A stretch of DNA of 64,000 nt from Heterostelium multicystogenum (taxonomy: Eukaryota; Evosea; Eumycetozoa; Acytosteliales; Acytosteliaceae): assembly GCA_003667245.1 (NCBI GenBank), contig RCNN01000070.1, positions 1 through 64,000 on the forward strand, written 5' to 3'. Positions 11,527-22,151 of this stretch are shown here, piece by piece. A model generated the notes under the pieces. The model saw only the letters and a list, made by a program, of their open reading frames with translations, was not told where the DNA came from and made no database searches. Each line of letters starts with the position of its first letter. The stretch's first letter is position 1. A program made the translations under genes and the position numbers.

Positions 11527-12625
11527 TAGAGCCACTCGAATATTTTCAAATTTAGATTCAATTTGGTTATAAAGAAACGAAAAAGGAAATAGATTGATCC
11601 AAATGTCGTGTATAAGACAAGCTCTATGCAACCAAATCGAGCACTGCAAACATCAAGACTATATGTTTGATATAGATTGATTCAAATGTGGATATGCAAA
11701 TGGTTACAACTAGGACAATAATGGTTTCAACATTATGAATCTACACACTATCAAGACACATATTAGTCAATTATAAATCCTGTACTAAATAAAAATAAAT
11801 TCAAACTTTTAAACCAAAATTCAAATATGTATGTACAATCCATATCTTTAGCTCTAGTGATTACTACTAGAGATATATTTTAGGTAAACTCCAATGGTTA
11901 AATTTCATAATAAATATAAATATATATATGTGTGGTATTATTTGTAAAAGAGAGGTGTATTTTTCTTGTTTTTATCGGACATTAATAGTATCTTAAAGTT
12001 AATAGTTAAATTACGAAAATATCATCGCACTTTGAAACTTCATTGAGGATCAAATATTAGGAATTGAAAAGTAGTAGTCCGGCAATTGAAATTTTTCTAA
12101 AATCGGATATTACATCATACTAGTAACTCCAACATACAAAGACAAAAAAGGTAATCCAAATGATTTATGTTTCACCACAAATCAAATATGAAAGTGCCGA
12201 AAAAAAAAAACAAACATACAAATTGCAAAACAAAAATATCCAATTAAAATTTACACCATTGATAGATATAAATAAATATAACAATATCATAATTTATACT
12301 TAGTAAAACTATAACAATACTTTAAAGAAACATAATAATAATAATATTATTATTATTAGTATTATCATCAGCCATCAAAAAGTAATAATAGATTATTTAG
12401 AGGTTTCGTTTTGCATTTTTAGTTTTTAGTTTAAAAAATTTTCTTTTGCATTGTTTCACAAGACAACCTTCGCTTCCTTTCCACAAACTAGTCTCAGTCT
12501 GGCATTGAAATTGAAATTTCCAAGCTGTTATTGTTTAGTTTAGTTTAGTATAGATATATAGGATTATTGTTATTGTTGTAATTGTAAAAGTAAAGATTAG
12601 TAGAAGTAAAAAAAGTAGTAGAAAG
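11527..12625. other. intergenic, A/T-rich, no gene seen
   Basis: About 1.1 kb with long A and T runs (for example near 12200) and ATT repeats near 12335-12370. It presumably carries the 3' end of the upstream gene and the promoter of the downstream one. No conserved ORF. Confidence 0.4.
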
Positions 12626-13390
12626 ATGACAGTACAATCTAAACCAACTACTGCCAATGCATTGGTAGAAACAGATTTCATGCAAAGTTATACATCCTTG
12701 GAGTAAATCATGTACTGTTGCTGCAGCTCAAATCTGGTTGCAGGTATTCATTGCAGGTTTCAAATTATAATGCTCCATTGTTCCTTATACCTACAATCAT
12801 TTTCAAGAGAAAAGGGTGAGTATGGTTTGATATCTTTCTATTGGTTAGCGCCGACACGAGCAATGCACTAACCAAAAGTATCGAATTGAATCGAATGAAC
12901 AGACTCAAGTTTATTATTACTAGATCACTACCTGAGATTATTAGATCATCAACATTCCTTGGTACTTACGCAGGTACATTTGGTTCAGCCATTTGCTTTT
13001 TTAAATATCTTGCTGGTGGAAGAGATTACAAGTCGATTGCAGCAATTAGCGGTTTCTTTGCTGGTTTATTGTCAATTTTAATAGAGTATGTTGCTTTTGG
13101 TTGAGAAGACAGAGATGGTTATTAACACCGCAGGCAATCACTATTTATCTTGATAACATTGTAGGAGAAAGAGTAGAAGATCAGAGTTAGCATTGTACTG
13201 TTTGAATCAGACATTGGAGATCATGTGGAAGATGGCAGCAACAAGAGGATTTGCATTTTATATAAAGAACGGTGAAGTTTTAGTGTTTATGATTGCATCA
13301 GCCATTTTGATGTATTTCTTCCAACATGAACCAGACAGCTTAAGAAGCAACATGAATGGACTTTTGAAATTCTTTATTGGTTCAAACTAA
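12626..13390 (+). CDS. TMEM135-like / Tim17-family membrane protein
   Basis: Exons 12626-12815, 12849-13085 and 13165-13390. The joined product contains PEIIRSSTFLGTYAGTFGSA, a Gly-rich turn-and-helix segment ISGFFAGLLSILIE joined across the second intron to RKSRRSELALYCLNQ, then MWKMAATRGFAFYIKNGEVL and a terminal hydrophobic helix. This order resembles the C-terminal half of TMEM135, a peroxisome/mitochondria-associated protein linked to lipid and organelle dynamics (family knowledge). The first exon (MTVQSKPTTANALVETDF...) meets a stop near 12705; either a frameshift or an unrecognised intron lies there, so the N-terminus is uncertain. The first intron is only 33 bases, so a small error there is also possible. 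Confidence 0.6.
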
Positions 13391-14048
13391 ATAATAATAC
13401 TGCTCTCAAAATATATAAAGTAATAAATAAATCATTATTACTCAATCATACAATCATGTATAGTACCAGCACCAACAACAACAACAACACCAAGATCTTG
13501 CTACATCTTAAATGCAACAACATTGATTCAAGAGGTACAAGAGGATAGGAATGAATGGAATGAATTGCATCGAGTTGAGTTTCAGTTCGATTAACAAAAG
13601 TGAGGTGAACTGAGCTTAACGGTTGAACATTGCCGTTGTCATTTCATGTCATAGGACATTCATTACATCTTGATATTATGATATCCAACTTAAATTTGGC
13701 ATTTAAAACTACTAGTTTTATATTTTTTTTTATTTTCTTTTTTTTAGTTTTGAACGTTTTTTCAAAGTTCATTTTAAAACTAATAACTCACACTTCTTTT
13801 TTCTCTTAAGTTAATTGTTGTTAAGATATATTCTTGGCAATTTCCTATAACTATTATTACTAGTAATATTATCAATAGTACTATCACCACACAACACTCA
13901 CACCACACCCCACACCTTCGTCGGCCTTACGCATTGTTTGCCTAAATAAATAGTATTTAAACCGATATCGATATCACAAAGGTAAATTATAGAAACTACA
14001 ACAAAACAAACAAACAAACAATCAATCTAAAAAATGAACTAAAATCAA
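13391..14048. promoter_or_regulatory. intergenic region 5' of the leucyl-tRNA synthetase gene
   Basis: A/T-rich spacer with CAC-rich stretches near 13885-13915 and (AAAC)n near 14005-14020 just before the LeuRS leader. A minimal upstream ORF (ATG-AAC-TAA) lies at 14034-14042. No gene is seen. Confidence 0.35.
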
Positions 14049-14171
14049 ATGACTATTCAACAACAAATTATTAACAGTCTTATCGTTATTACTACAGTTA
14101 CATTAGCTTTTATATTTTTACCAAAAGTACAAAAAGAACAGAAAAATGGTAAGTCAATGAATGATGAATGA
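14049..14171 (+). CDS. upstream ORF encoding a 40-residue single-TM peptide, overlapping the LeuRS start
   Basis: An ATG at 14049 opens 40 codons. The peptide begins MTIQQQIINS and has one strongly hydrophobic segment (LIVITTVTLAFIFL) followed by basic residues (PKVQKEQKN). It overlaps the proposed LeuRS start codon (14146) in another frame. If the LeuRS intron is spliced, the uORF would instead end a few codons into LeuRS exon 2 as ...KNVNS. Either it is a genuine small membrane protein, an inhibitory uORF, or it lies upstream of the transcription start and is chance. No homologue is recognised. Confidence 0.35.
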   Translation: MTIQQQIINSLIVITTVTLAFIFLPKVQKEQKNGKSMNDE

Positions 14172-17100
14172 TTCAATGAATAGCTGTTTGTTGTTGTTCT
14201 TCAAATTTGATGAGTCCAATCAAACCTATGAATCTTCCCTTGTCCTTAGGGAAGATATCAAATGATTGTCTCTGAGACCATTATAATGGTCGGGTTTTTG
14301 ATCTATTAACATGACGATGATTCTAATTGTGTTCGTTATTTGATAAATACTCAATAGTCAACAGCTAAACTCGATTTTATTAGAAACTATGAATTGGAAA
14401 TTCAAAAGGAATGGGAAGAAACAAAGGCATTTGAAGTTGATGCTCCAGAAAATCAATCGAATGTCGATGTCCCAAAGTATATGGCATCATTCCCATACCC
14501 ATATATGAATGGTAGACTTCACATTGGACACGTTTTCACAATCACCAAGGCAGAGTTTATGTGTCAATATCAGCGTCTCAAGGGAAAGCGTGTGCTCTTC
14601 CCATTTGGATTCCATTGCACTGGTATGCCAATCAAGGTCTGTGCTGACAAATTGAAGAACGAAATGGCACAATTCGGTTGCCCACCAGTCTTCCCAGTTG
14701 AGGAAGAAGAAAAGAAAGAAGAAAAGGCCCAGTTGCCAAGAAGGACGATCCAACAGCCTTCAAATCAAAGAAATCAAAGGTTCAAGCAAAGACTGGTGGT
14801 GCCAAGTATCAATGGCATATCATGCAAAGTATGGCAATTCCAGACGAGGAGATTCCAAAGTTTGCCGATGCTGCCTATTGGTTGAATTATTTCCCACCAC
14901 ACTGCAAGACAGATCTCCAAACTATTGGTATGGGTATCGATTGGCGTCGTTCATTCATCACCACTGACGTCAACCAAATACTACGACTCATTTGTACGTT
15001 GGCAATTCGAAACTTTGCGTGAGCTTGTAAGGTCAAGTTTGGTGAACGTTACTCAATCTGGTCACCCACTGACAACCAACAATGTGCTGATCACGAGCGT
15101 GCATCTGGTGAAGGTGTCCAACCAAACAACTTCACTTTGATCAAGCTTGAAGTACTCGAACCTGTTCCAGAGTGTCTCAAGGAAGTCGCTGCCACTGGAA
15201 AGAAGATCTACTTGGTTCCAGGAACTGTTCGTCCAGAGACCATGTACGGACAGACCAACTGCTGGATCCTCCCAACTGGAAACTATGGTGCTTTCCAAAT
15301 GAAGAACAACGAAGTATTCATTTGCACTGAACGTGCCGCCAGAAATATGGCCTACCAAAAATTGACCGAAGAAAATGGAAAGTATCCATGCTTGGCCAAG
15401 TTCACTGGTGACAAATTGCTCGGTGCAGCTTTGAAGGCTCCACTCGCAATCAACAAGACTATCTACGTATTGCCAATGTTGTCAGTCGATGAAAACAAGG
15501 GAACTGGTATTGTCACATCTGTTCCATCCGATTCACCAGACGACTATGCTGCACTCCACGATTTGAAACAAAAGGAACCATTGAGAAAGAAGTTTGGTAT
15601 CAAGGATGAGTGGGTACTTCCATTCGAAGTCATTCCAATCATTGACATCCCAGGTTACTCTAACACCGCTGCCGTCAAGGCCTATCAAGAATTGAATATC
15701 AAATCACAGAACGATCGTGTCTTGCTCGATCAAGCTAAGGACATCTGCTACTTGCGTGGTTTCAATGATGGTATCATGATGGTCGGTGAGCATGCTGGAA
15801 AGCGTGTACAAGATGTAAGAAGATGATTAAGGATGCTTTGATTAAGAGTGGAGAAGCTGAAAAACTACTCAGAGCCAACTTCCCAGTTATTTCACGTTCT
15901 GGTGACGAGTGTGTAGTTGCTTTGACCGATCAATGGTACATTAACTACGGTGAGGATGATCCCGAATGGCGTAATCAAGTCATCAAGACACTCCAATCAA
16001 TGGAACTCTTCTCACCTGAGACAAAGAGACGTTTTGAGACTGCATTGGTTGGTTGAATCAATGGGCTTGTTCCCGTTCTTTTCGGTCTCGGTACCAGATT
16101 GCCATGGGACGGACCAATTCTTGATTGAGTCACTCTCAGACTCTACCATTTTACATGGCATTCTACACCATCGCTCACTTGTTGCATAATGATTTCAATG
16201 GTCAAGTTGTTGGTCCAGCTGGTATTAAAGGCTCCACAATTGACACGTGCTGTATGGGATCACATTCTCTTGGACAAGCCATACCCAGAGGGATGTGAGA
16301 TCCCCAAGGAAACACTCGCTGTTTTGAAGCGTGTGAATTCAACTAACTGGTATCCATTGGATCTCCGTGTATCTGGTATTGATCTTGTACAAAACCATCT
16401 TACTTTCTTCCTCTACAACCATGCTGCCATTTTTGCCGAGAAAATGCAACCAAAGGGTATTCGTGCCAACGGTTTCGTCCAATTGAATGGTGCCAAAATG
16501 TCAAAGTCCAGCGGTAATTTCCTTACTTTGTTCGATGCCGTTCAACAATTCTCTGCCGATGGTACCAGAATTGCTTTGGCTGATGCTGGTGATGGTATTG
16601 AAGACGCCAACTTTGTCGACAAAAACTGCTTTGACCTCCTTGTTCAAGCTCCACACTCAAATCCAATGGGTTCAAGAAATGATTGACATGAAGGATAAGT
16701 TGTACACCGGTGAGGCCAACCGTCTCCAAGATATCATCTTCTCAAGTGAAATCAGTCGTGCCATTAACACTGCTGATCAGCTTACGCCAAGTCTCAATTC
16801 CGTGAGGCTTTGCACTCAGCTTTCTTTGACTTGCTCAACGTTCGTGACTCCTACAAGTTGGCCATGGCTAAGAAATGAAAATATGTCACAAGAACTCATC
16901 TTCAAGTACATCGAAACTCAAGCCATCATCCTCTTCCCAATCATCCCACATTACTCACAAAAGGTCTTCAGCATGCTCGGTAAAGGATCAATCCTTAAGG
17001 CCCCGTTGGCCAGAGGCTTCAAACATTGATTCATCTTGCTTTGAGAACTAACGACTACAATCAAGTACACCATCACGGAAGCACGTAAACAAGGTTGGTG

Positions 17101-17534
17101 TTTTCTTGAAGAACAAGAATAAGGGTGGAAAGACCGATGCCAAGGCAGAGAAGCCACCATCTACATCACCAAGTCATTCCCCAAGTGGAAACAAACCGTT
17201 TTGCTCTATCTCCAAACCCATCTACGATGATGCAACAAATCATTCACCAAGGACATCTCTGCAATCCTCGAAGATCTCAAGAAGATGGAGGAACTCAAGC
17301 CACAACTCTCAAAATATTATGGCTTTTGTAAGAATGGTTGAAGGAGAACTCAAGACTGAAGGAAAGCAAGCCCTTGACACCTCCATGCCATTCGACGAAC
17401 AAGAAATCATCACTCAAAACATGGAATACATTTGCAGAGCTCTTGAATTGACCACTGTAGATTGCCAAGAGGTTGCTGACACCACTGGAATGAAGGGTGC
17501 CATCCCAGCTCCAGGAAAACCAACTTTCTTTTGA
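14146..17534 (+). CDS. leuS: cytosolic leucyl-tRNA synthetase
   Basis: Charges tRNA-Leu with leucine in the cytosol; class Ia synthetase of the eukaryote/archaeal LeuRS type. Exon 1 is apparently only the ATG (14146-14148). Intron 14149-14357 (GTAAGT..AATAG) joins it to [19 protein letters not shown]. The HIGH motif is exact (RLHIGHVF, about residue 56-59) and KMSKS is exact at 16495-16509 ([12 protein letters not shown]). Between them is the CP1 editing insert ([31 protein letters not shown]). The product ends [12 protein letters not shown] at 17534, about 1,060 residues, the family's length. At least eight frameshifts (near 14725, 15010, 15820, 16050, 16190, 16650, 16780, 17020 and 17150) break the ORF; both frames are conserved throughout, so this is read as a functional gene with sequence errors. 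Confidence 0.96.
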
Positions 17535-17619
17535 TCCAATAAACAACAATTAAACAAATAAAATTCTTAAAATATAAATAATTACTATTGGTTGGTTTTA
17601 TTTTTTATTTCTTTTTCTT

Positions 17620-18998
17620 CTACTTTCCTTTCTCTGACTCTTCAGTATCCATTTTTTCCTCTTCTTCCTCTTCTTCCTCTTCCACTACTTCTTTTACTTT
17701 TTTAGATCTTGGTCTTCCTCTTCCTTTTCCTCTACTCTTTTTACTTTTCTCTATTTCAACCTCTTCTTCCTCTTCCTCTTCCTCTTCTTCTTCTTCTTCT
17801 TCCTCATCTTCATCTTGATTTCCATCTGTTTTCTTCTTCCTCTTCCTCTTCTTCTTGTTCCACTTCCTCGTCTTCTTCCTCTTCTTCAATTGTCTCTCTC
17901 ATAATCTCTTCTAGCATTTTTAGAGGGTCTTCCACGTTTTTTGGTAGGTATCTGAGTATCTGATATTTTTTGATGGTCTTCCACGTTTCTTGGGAGGTAC
18001 CTTCTTATTACGTCTGACACTAACTTCCTCTTCATCTGATAAAGATTTGTCTGTGAATTTAGTTGCACTTTTTTGCGGGAGCACGATTTTCCAGCCAAAG
18101 CTCTTCAAAATTATTCTACACAGTCTGTAAATTGCTTATTGTTGAAGACAATGTCAACATTATAGGTATGGTCCTTCGACTGTGATTTTGCGTTCATTTA
18201 TATATTGATTGATTTCACTTGCAAAGCTTCAAGTTTGGTCAAGAAATCTTGATTGCTTTCATTGCCATAGTATACCAATGAATGGTCTAGACTTATATTG
18301 CAATTTTACCAACACATCGGGCTCATTGATTTGCATCGTACCAAAATGAAAAACTTGACTGTGTCTTCTGGTCTTTTGTTGACATTGTAAACATCAAAAC
18401 CAAATTTCAAAATTATTACTCCTTTGGATTTCTGAAACAAATATAAATATTAGTATTGTGATTAGCCAGCACCTGATTTTACAGCTGTTACTTACAAGCA
18501 ACTTGTGATCCTTAAGCAAATCTTTGAAAACGGTCGGTATGCTCACATAGAGTCCGCTGTGTGTCTCGTTTTGCTCGTTGTCCACGATGATGGTGATAGG
18601 ATGCGATTTGTGGAAGTTCTCAAGCTTCTCCAGATCGGTCAGCTCCCTCTGTTGAGGCACAGCTGTCAGAATATTATTTACAGTTTTATTGAAATCGATC
18701 ACCTCCTCTGCTGCAGAGCCACTGACATGCTTTGGTCCTTTGGTTTGATTGATCGTGTTCTGATGCTTGACGGACTTGTCATGTCTGACAAGATCCTCTG
18801 GCCTACTGAAATATGAATTACATGGCTCACAGTAATGGGGTGTTGGAGCTTTATGTCTGGAAGGACGGCCAATCATTTTTTTTTCTCACATGCTTCGGCG
18901 TCTTTACAGTAATGAGTTGCTTCTTCTTCATGACGTTTCAAATGAAACGCCCTTTCAAAGTGCATGTTACAATCTAAATGTACACATTTAGTCAACAT
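17620..18998 (-). CDS. C2H2 zinc-finger protein with AT-hooks and acidic tail
   Basis: Starts MLTKCVHLDCNMHFERAFHL, a C2H2 finger (C-x4-C...H-x5-H), followed by a second finger HYCEPCNSYFSRPEDLVRHD. The two are separated by a frameshift in a run of nine A (plus-strand T9, 18876-18884). A central region of about 170 residues (ITIIVDNEQN, LYVSIPTVFKDLL) crosses an intron (near 18495-18434, GTAAGT..TTCAG) into KSKGVIILKFGFDVYNV. The C-terminal part has AT-hook cores KKRGRPSKN twice and GKGRGRPRSKK, embedded in long Glu/Lys tracts, ending EESEKGK. The combination suggests a nuclear, A/T-DNA-binding chromatin or transcription protein. Exact family not recognised. Frameshifts also occur at about 18300, 18120 and in the repeat tracts. 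Confidence 0.7.
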
Positions 18999-19652
18999 CT
19001 TATTGCTAATACTATTACTACTATCACTCTATCTTGATGTAGCTAGGTTTATAAGATAACAACAATAAGAATGTATTAATGTTACCAAAATGCGTGTTGT
19101 ATTTATGATGCATTTTGTGCAACACCTTTTTTCAAAAATTTGTTTTATTTATTTTTAACGGAAAAATCTCAAGTTCAAACTTTTTGAAGTACATAAGGTT
19201 TGGTTATAAGTGCTCTAAATGTCATTATGATTGTTGCTATTATTATTTCGAAGATAAATCATTTATTTTATATATGTTGAGCAGATAAGATGATTTTAGT
19301 TGATGACAAATTCAGAACACTTTTAACCCTGGTAGAGAAATAGCCAACTATTTCTGACAACCATTCTATTTCTTTTTACTAGACACTTTAGCTTTAACAC
19401 TTTAAAAGATTAATTTCTTGTTCTTGCGAAGAAACCTTAAATCAGTGTGTAGATTATTGTAAGATTGTAAAAATAAAAATCATGATTTTCTATTTTCTTT
19501 GGAACAAAAGAAATTTTACACCTTTGGCACCCAGGAGCGATTTCGACGGAGACATCTAAAATATTAAACCTTCTCTCAAGAACCAATCAATTCAAAATAT
19601 CATTGTTTAATTGTACTATTATTATTTGTTCACTATTTATATAGAAGAAGGA
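18999..19652. promoter_or_regulatory. divergent intergenic region
   Basis: Lies between the zinc-finger gene (minus) and the Erf4-like gene (plus). A/T-rich; a relatively G/C-rich patch near 19520-19555 is the only distinct feature. No coding block. Confidence 0.35.
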
Positions 19653-20417
19653 ATGAATTTTATAAGTGGCTCTACTCATTCCAAATATTGCAATTTCCCA
19701 GATTGTCAAGGATATGAAAACGAAATACATATCCACCATGAACCTCTTTCATTCCTACATCTTATATCTGTTAGATTGAGACGATTCCCTGATGTTGGTC
19801 AAGTGAAATACAATAGTATTTTGAAACCTTACATGTCGGAGAACGAGTTCGATGCCCTATTAATAGAATTACACGATGTTACCGATAAAGAAATCTTCCA
19901 CAAGATTTTGAATCTAGGAAGAATGGACTCATACTCAATCTCTTTTTTTGGTTTCTATACATAGTTTTTGTTATGATAAAGCAAAATATAGTGTCTTACG
20001 TAATGATAGGATGTATTGTGGTATCCCTCTATATCTGGTTCCCCTCATTAGTTGTTAATGCCAGAGTCAGTAATAATACTAAACATTTAAACAACCAAAT
20101 CGATTATTAACAAACAAATCTCTTTGAAATAGATACTTTGGCATTTAAAGGATCTTATTAAATTATATAAAGAGAGATACCTACACAAAGGATTGACTTT
20201 CAAATTTGAAGCGGTCAATTGTAAAAAAATTGGTCGTGAATCATTTGCATTGGTAATTACTCTTCCTCAAAGTAGTGCCGAGAATATGTCTTCAGTAGGA
20301 TCATACAATAATAATGATATTGATTTGGGACAAACATCCTATGGATCTACCGATTCTAATGAATCAGATAAGACTCCACTCATTAAAAAAAATCAACTAT
20401 GGACCGTTCCAGCTTAA
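19653..20417 (+). CDS. Erf4/GOLGA7-like palmitoyltransferase accessory protein
   Basis: Exons 19653-20065 and 20133-20417, with intron GTCAGT..AATAG. After an N-terminal extension, the Erf4-type arrangement is visible: a basic beta-like start (LISVRLRRFP), YMSENEFDALLIELHDV, a hydrophobic hairpin-like stretch (VSYVMIGCIVVSLYIWF), an amphipathic helix (WHLKDLIKLYKERYLHK), and GLTFKFEAVN with a closing FALVITLP. In human GOLGA7 the same order supports DHHC9-type enzymes that palmitoylate Ras. The C-terminal 60 residues are Ser/Asn-rich (NNNDIDLGQTSYGSTDSNES). A frameshift in a T-run near 19943 puts the middle hydrophobic part in another frame. Assignment is from pattern only, and divergence is high. 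Confidence 0.5.
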
Positions 20418-20700
20418 AAATAATAAATAAAGTAAACGATTGTAAATACTATTTATCATTCTCTGCCTCTGGTTCTATTATTTACATTACATTTGGTGAG
20501 TTAATTTATTACTAATTCTTTAGGAATATTTATTATAAGAGATAATCATCAATTATCTCTGATACTATTTTGTTGAAACCAAATTCATTGCTTTGGTAGA
20601 AATAATACTCTAAATATGAAAAAGGGAAACGACTGGATTTTAAATTGGGTTGTTGTCTTAGTATCATTTTTAATGGTGCCAATCGTAAACAACGTAGTGA

Positions 20701-21196
20701 TTACATCTCTATTCTTGAAAATATCCCACTGTATAATTGTAGTTTCCACTGAACTAGTTTCCCTGTGGTCTGATCAATGTATTTATTTTCGATCTCCATA
20801 ATCAAGTATTCTATAATATCCAGTCGATGATATTTCGCGGCGTAGAGCAAAAGGTTGCTGCAACAGGAACACTCTCCATAATGATAGAAGGAGTATTTAA
20901 ATAGTTTCTCATCAAACAGTAATTTAATGATCTCTAGACTTCCAGCCTGAATTGCCTTGTGAAAATAACTTGAACCCAATGTAATCGCCAGCCCTCAATA
21001 CCTTCATAGATTGTGGCGATTTAAGGAGTTCTAAATATTTATGCTGTATAAGGATCAGTGGCTCTACTGCCAATTGGCTCCAGCGAACACTTTTATTAGC
21101 TTTCAAAACGTTCAAATGTATCCAGGCTACATTGTCAAATATTTGCTTTCTAATATAGTTGATATTGAATAGGAAAGAAAATAATTGTTTATCCAT
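20701..21196 (-). pseudogene. short ankyrin-family gene or remnant
   Basis: Begins MDKQLFSFLFNINYIRKQIF, the same type of N-terminus as the ankyrin protein at 7.9 kb, and shifts frame near 20980 to SSYFHKAIQAGSLEIIKLLF and LLYAAKYHRLDIIEYLI, which are ankyrin-like repeats. It ends after about 165 residues, far shorter than the usual 500 or more of this family. It therefore looks truncated; a frame break as part of generally poor base accuracy is also possible. Confidence 0.55.
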
Positions 21197-22151
21197 AAAT
21201 ATAAAACCAATTCAATACGAATCAATTAAACATATGACTGTATCAAACGATTTCCACATATTTATTATTATTATTATTATTATTATTGAGTTAATGCTTG
21301 GACAATAATTTAATAACGGTTTGTTCAACATCAATAATTTAATACCCTATTTACTTCACTACACTAAAAATATTTGTAATTGAACTACTTTTTGATAGTG
21401 GTTGCTAAATTGCATTTTATCAATCATAATAATAACTCTATCCTGTCCAATATACTTTTTTATTGTTTTGATTCTAGTGTTATGAAGTTTGATTGTGTGT
21501 TTGTTGTTGCTTTACATATGTGTTTAATTCTTGTACAGGTGTATTATTTTTTAATTTTGTTTTTTTTTGAAACCCAAATGCCAAAAGCAATTGTGGACTT
21601 TGCCTATCTTAAAAAGATTTTTCAAATAATTAATTCATTTTTTAACGATAAAGCATTTTCTTTATTCCAATCTAGATATACCAACTTTCCCATTAACAAC
21701 CATCAATCTATCATTATATCACTTATTTATTTTTATTAACATCCTATATATTATTTATTTATTTACCATAAGCAAATACTACTTACTACTACAAAATTCA
21801 TAGGTATATATATAGTTTATGATATCATAAACTGTTTCTGTTGTTGTAGTTAAGTTGGTTAGTTAGTTAGTAGTGGTTTTGTATGATAAATACAGCAATA
21901 TATAATAATTATTATAGATGTTAATTCAATGACACAAAGATATTTGTAAAAATAAAGTAGATAATAATAGTTCATTTAAACACACATGCAAACCAACCCA
22001 ATTGTTTACTACAACACAACATGATATTTTTAATTATAATTACTTTAAATAAAGTTGTTTATTATACTAATTGTAAATTTAATAAGGTAGCAATAGGTTT
22101 GTTCCATATATATATATATAATATATCATTTGTATCATTTGTCAGAAAGAA
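21197..22151. promoter_or_regulatory. divergent intergenic region with microsatellites
   Basis: A/T-rich. An (ATT)n run at 21262-21287 and (TA)n near 22110-22125. A 119-codon open frame at 21380-21739 is compositionally like the surrounding DNA and is not called as a gene. Confidence 0.35.
21262..21287. repeat. (ATT)n microsatellite
   Basis: About eight uninterrupted ATT units in intergenic DNA; trinucleotide repeats of this kind are common in dictyostelid genomes. Confidence 0.9.

Noticed and set aside
17588..17963. Ser/Phe/Leu-rich plus-strand ORFs
   Set aside because: Antisense readings of the Glu/Lys tracts of the zinc-finger/AT-hook protein.
21380..21739. 119-codon ORF in the spacer before the RhoGAP gene
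   Set aside because: Starts at a non-ATG codon, Phe/Ile/Asn composition follows the A/T-rich DNA, no conserved motif and no partner exon.
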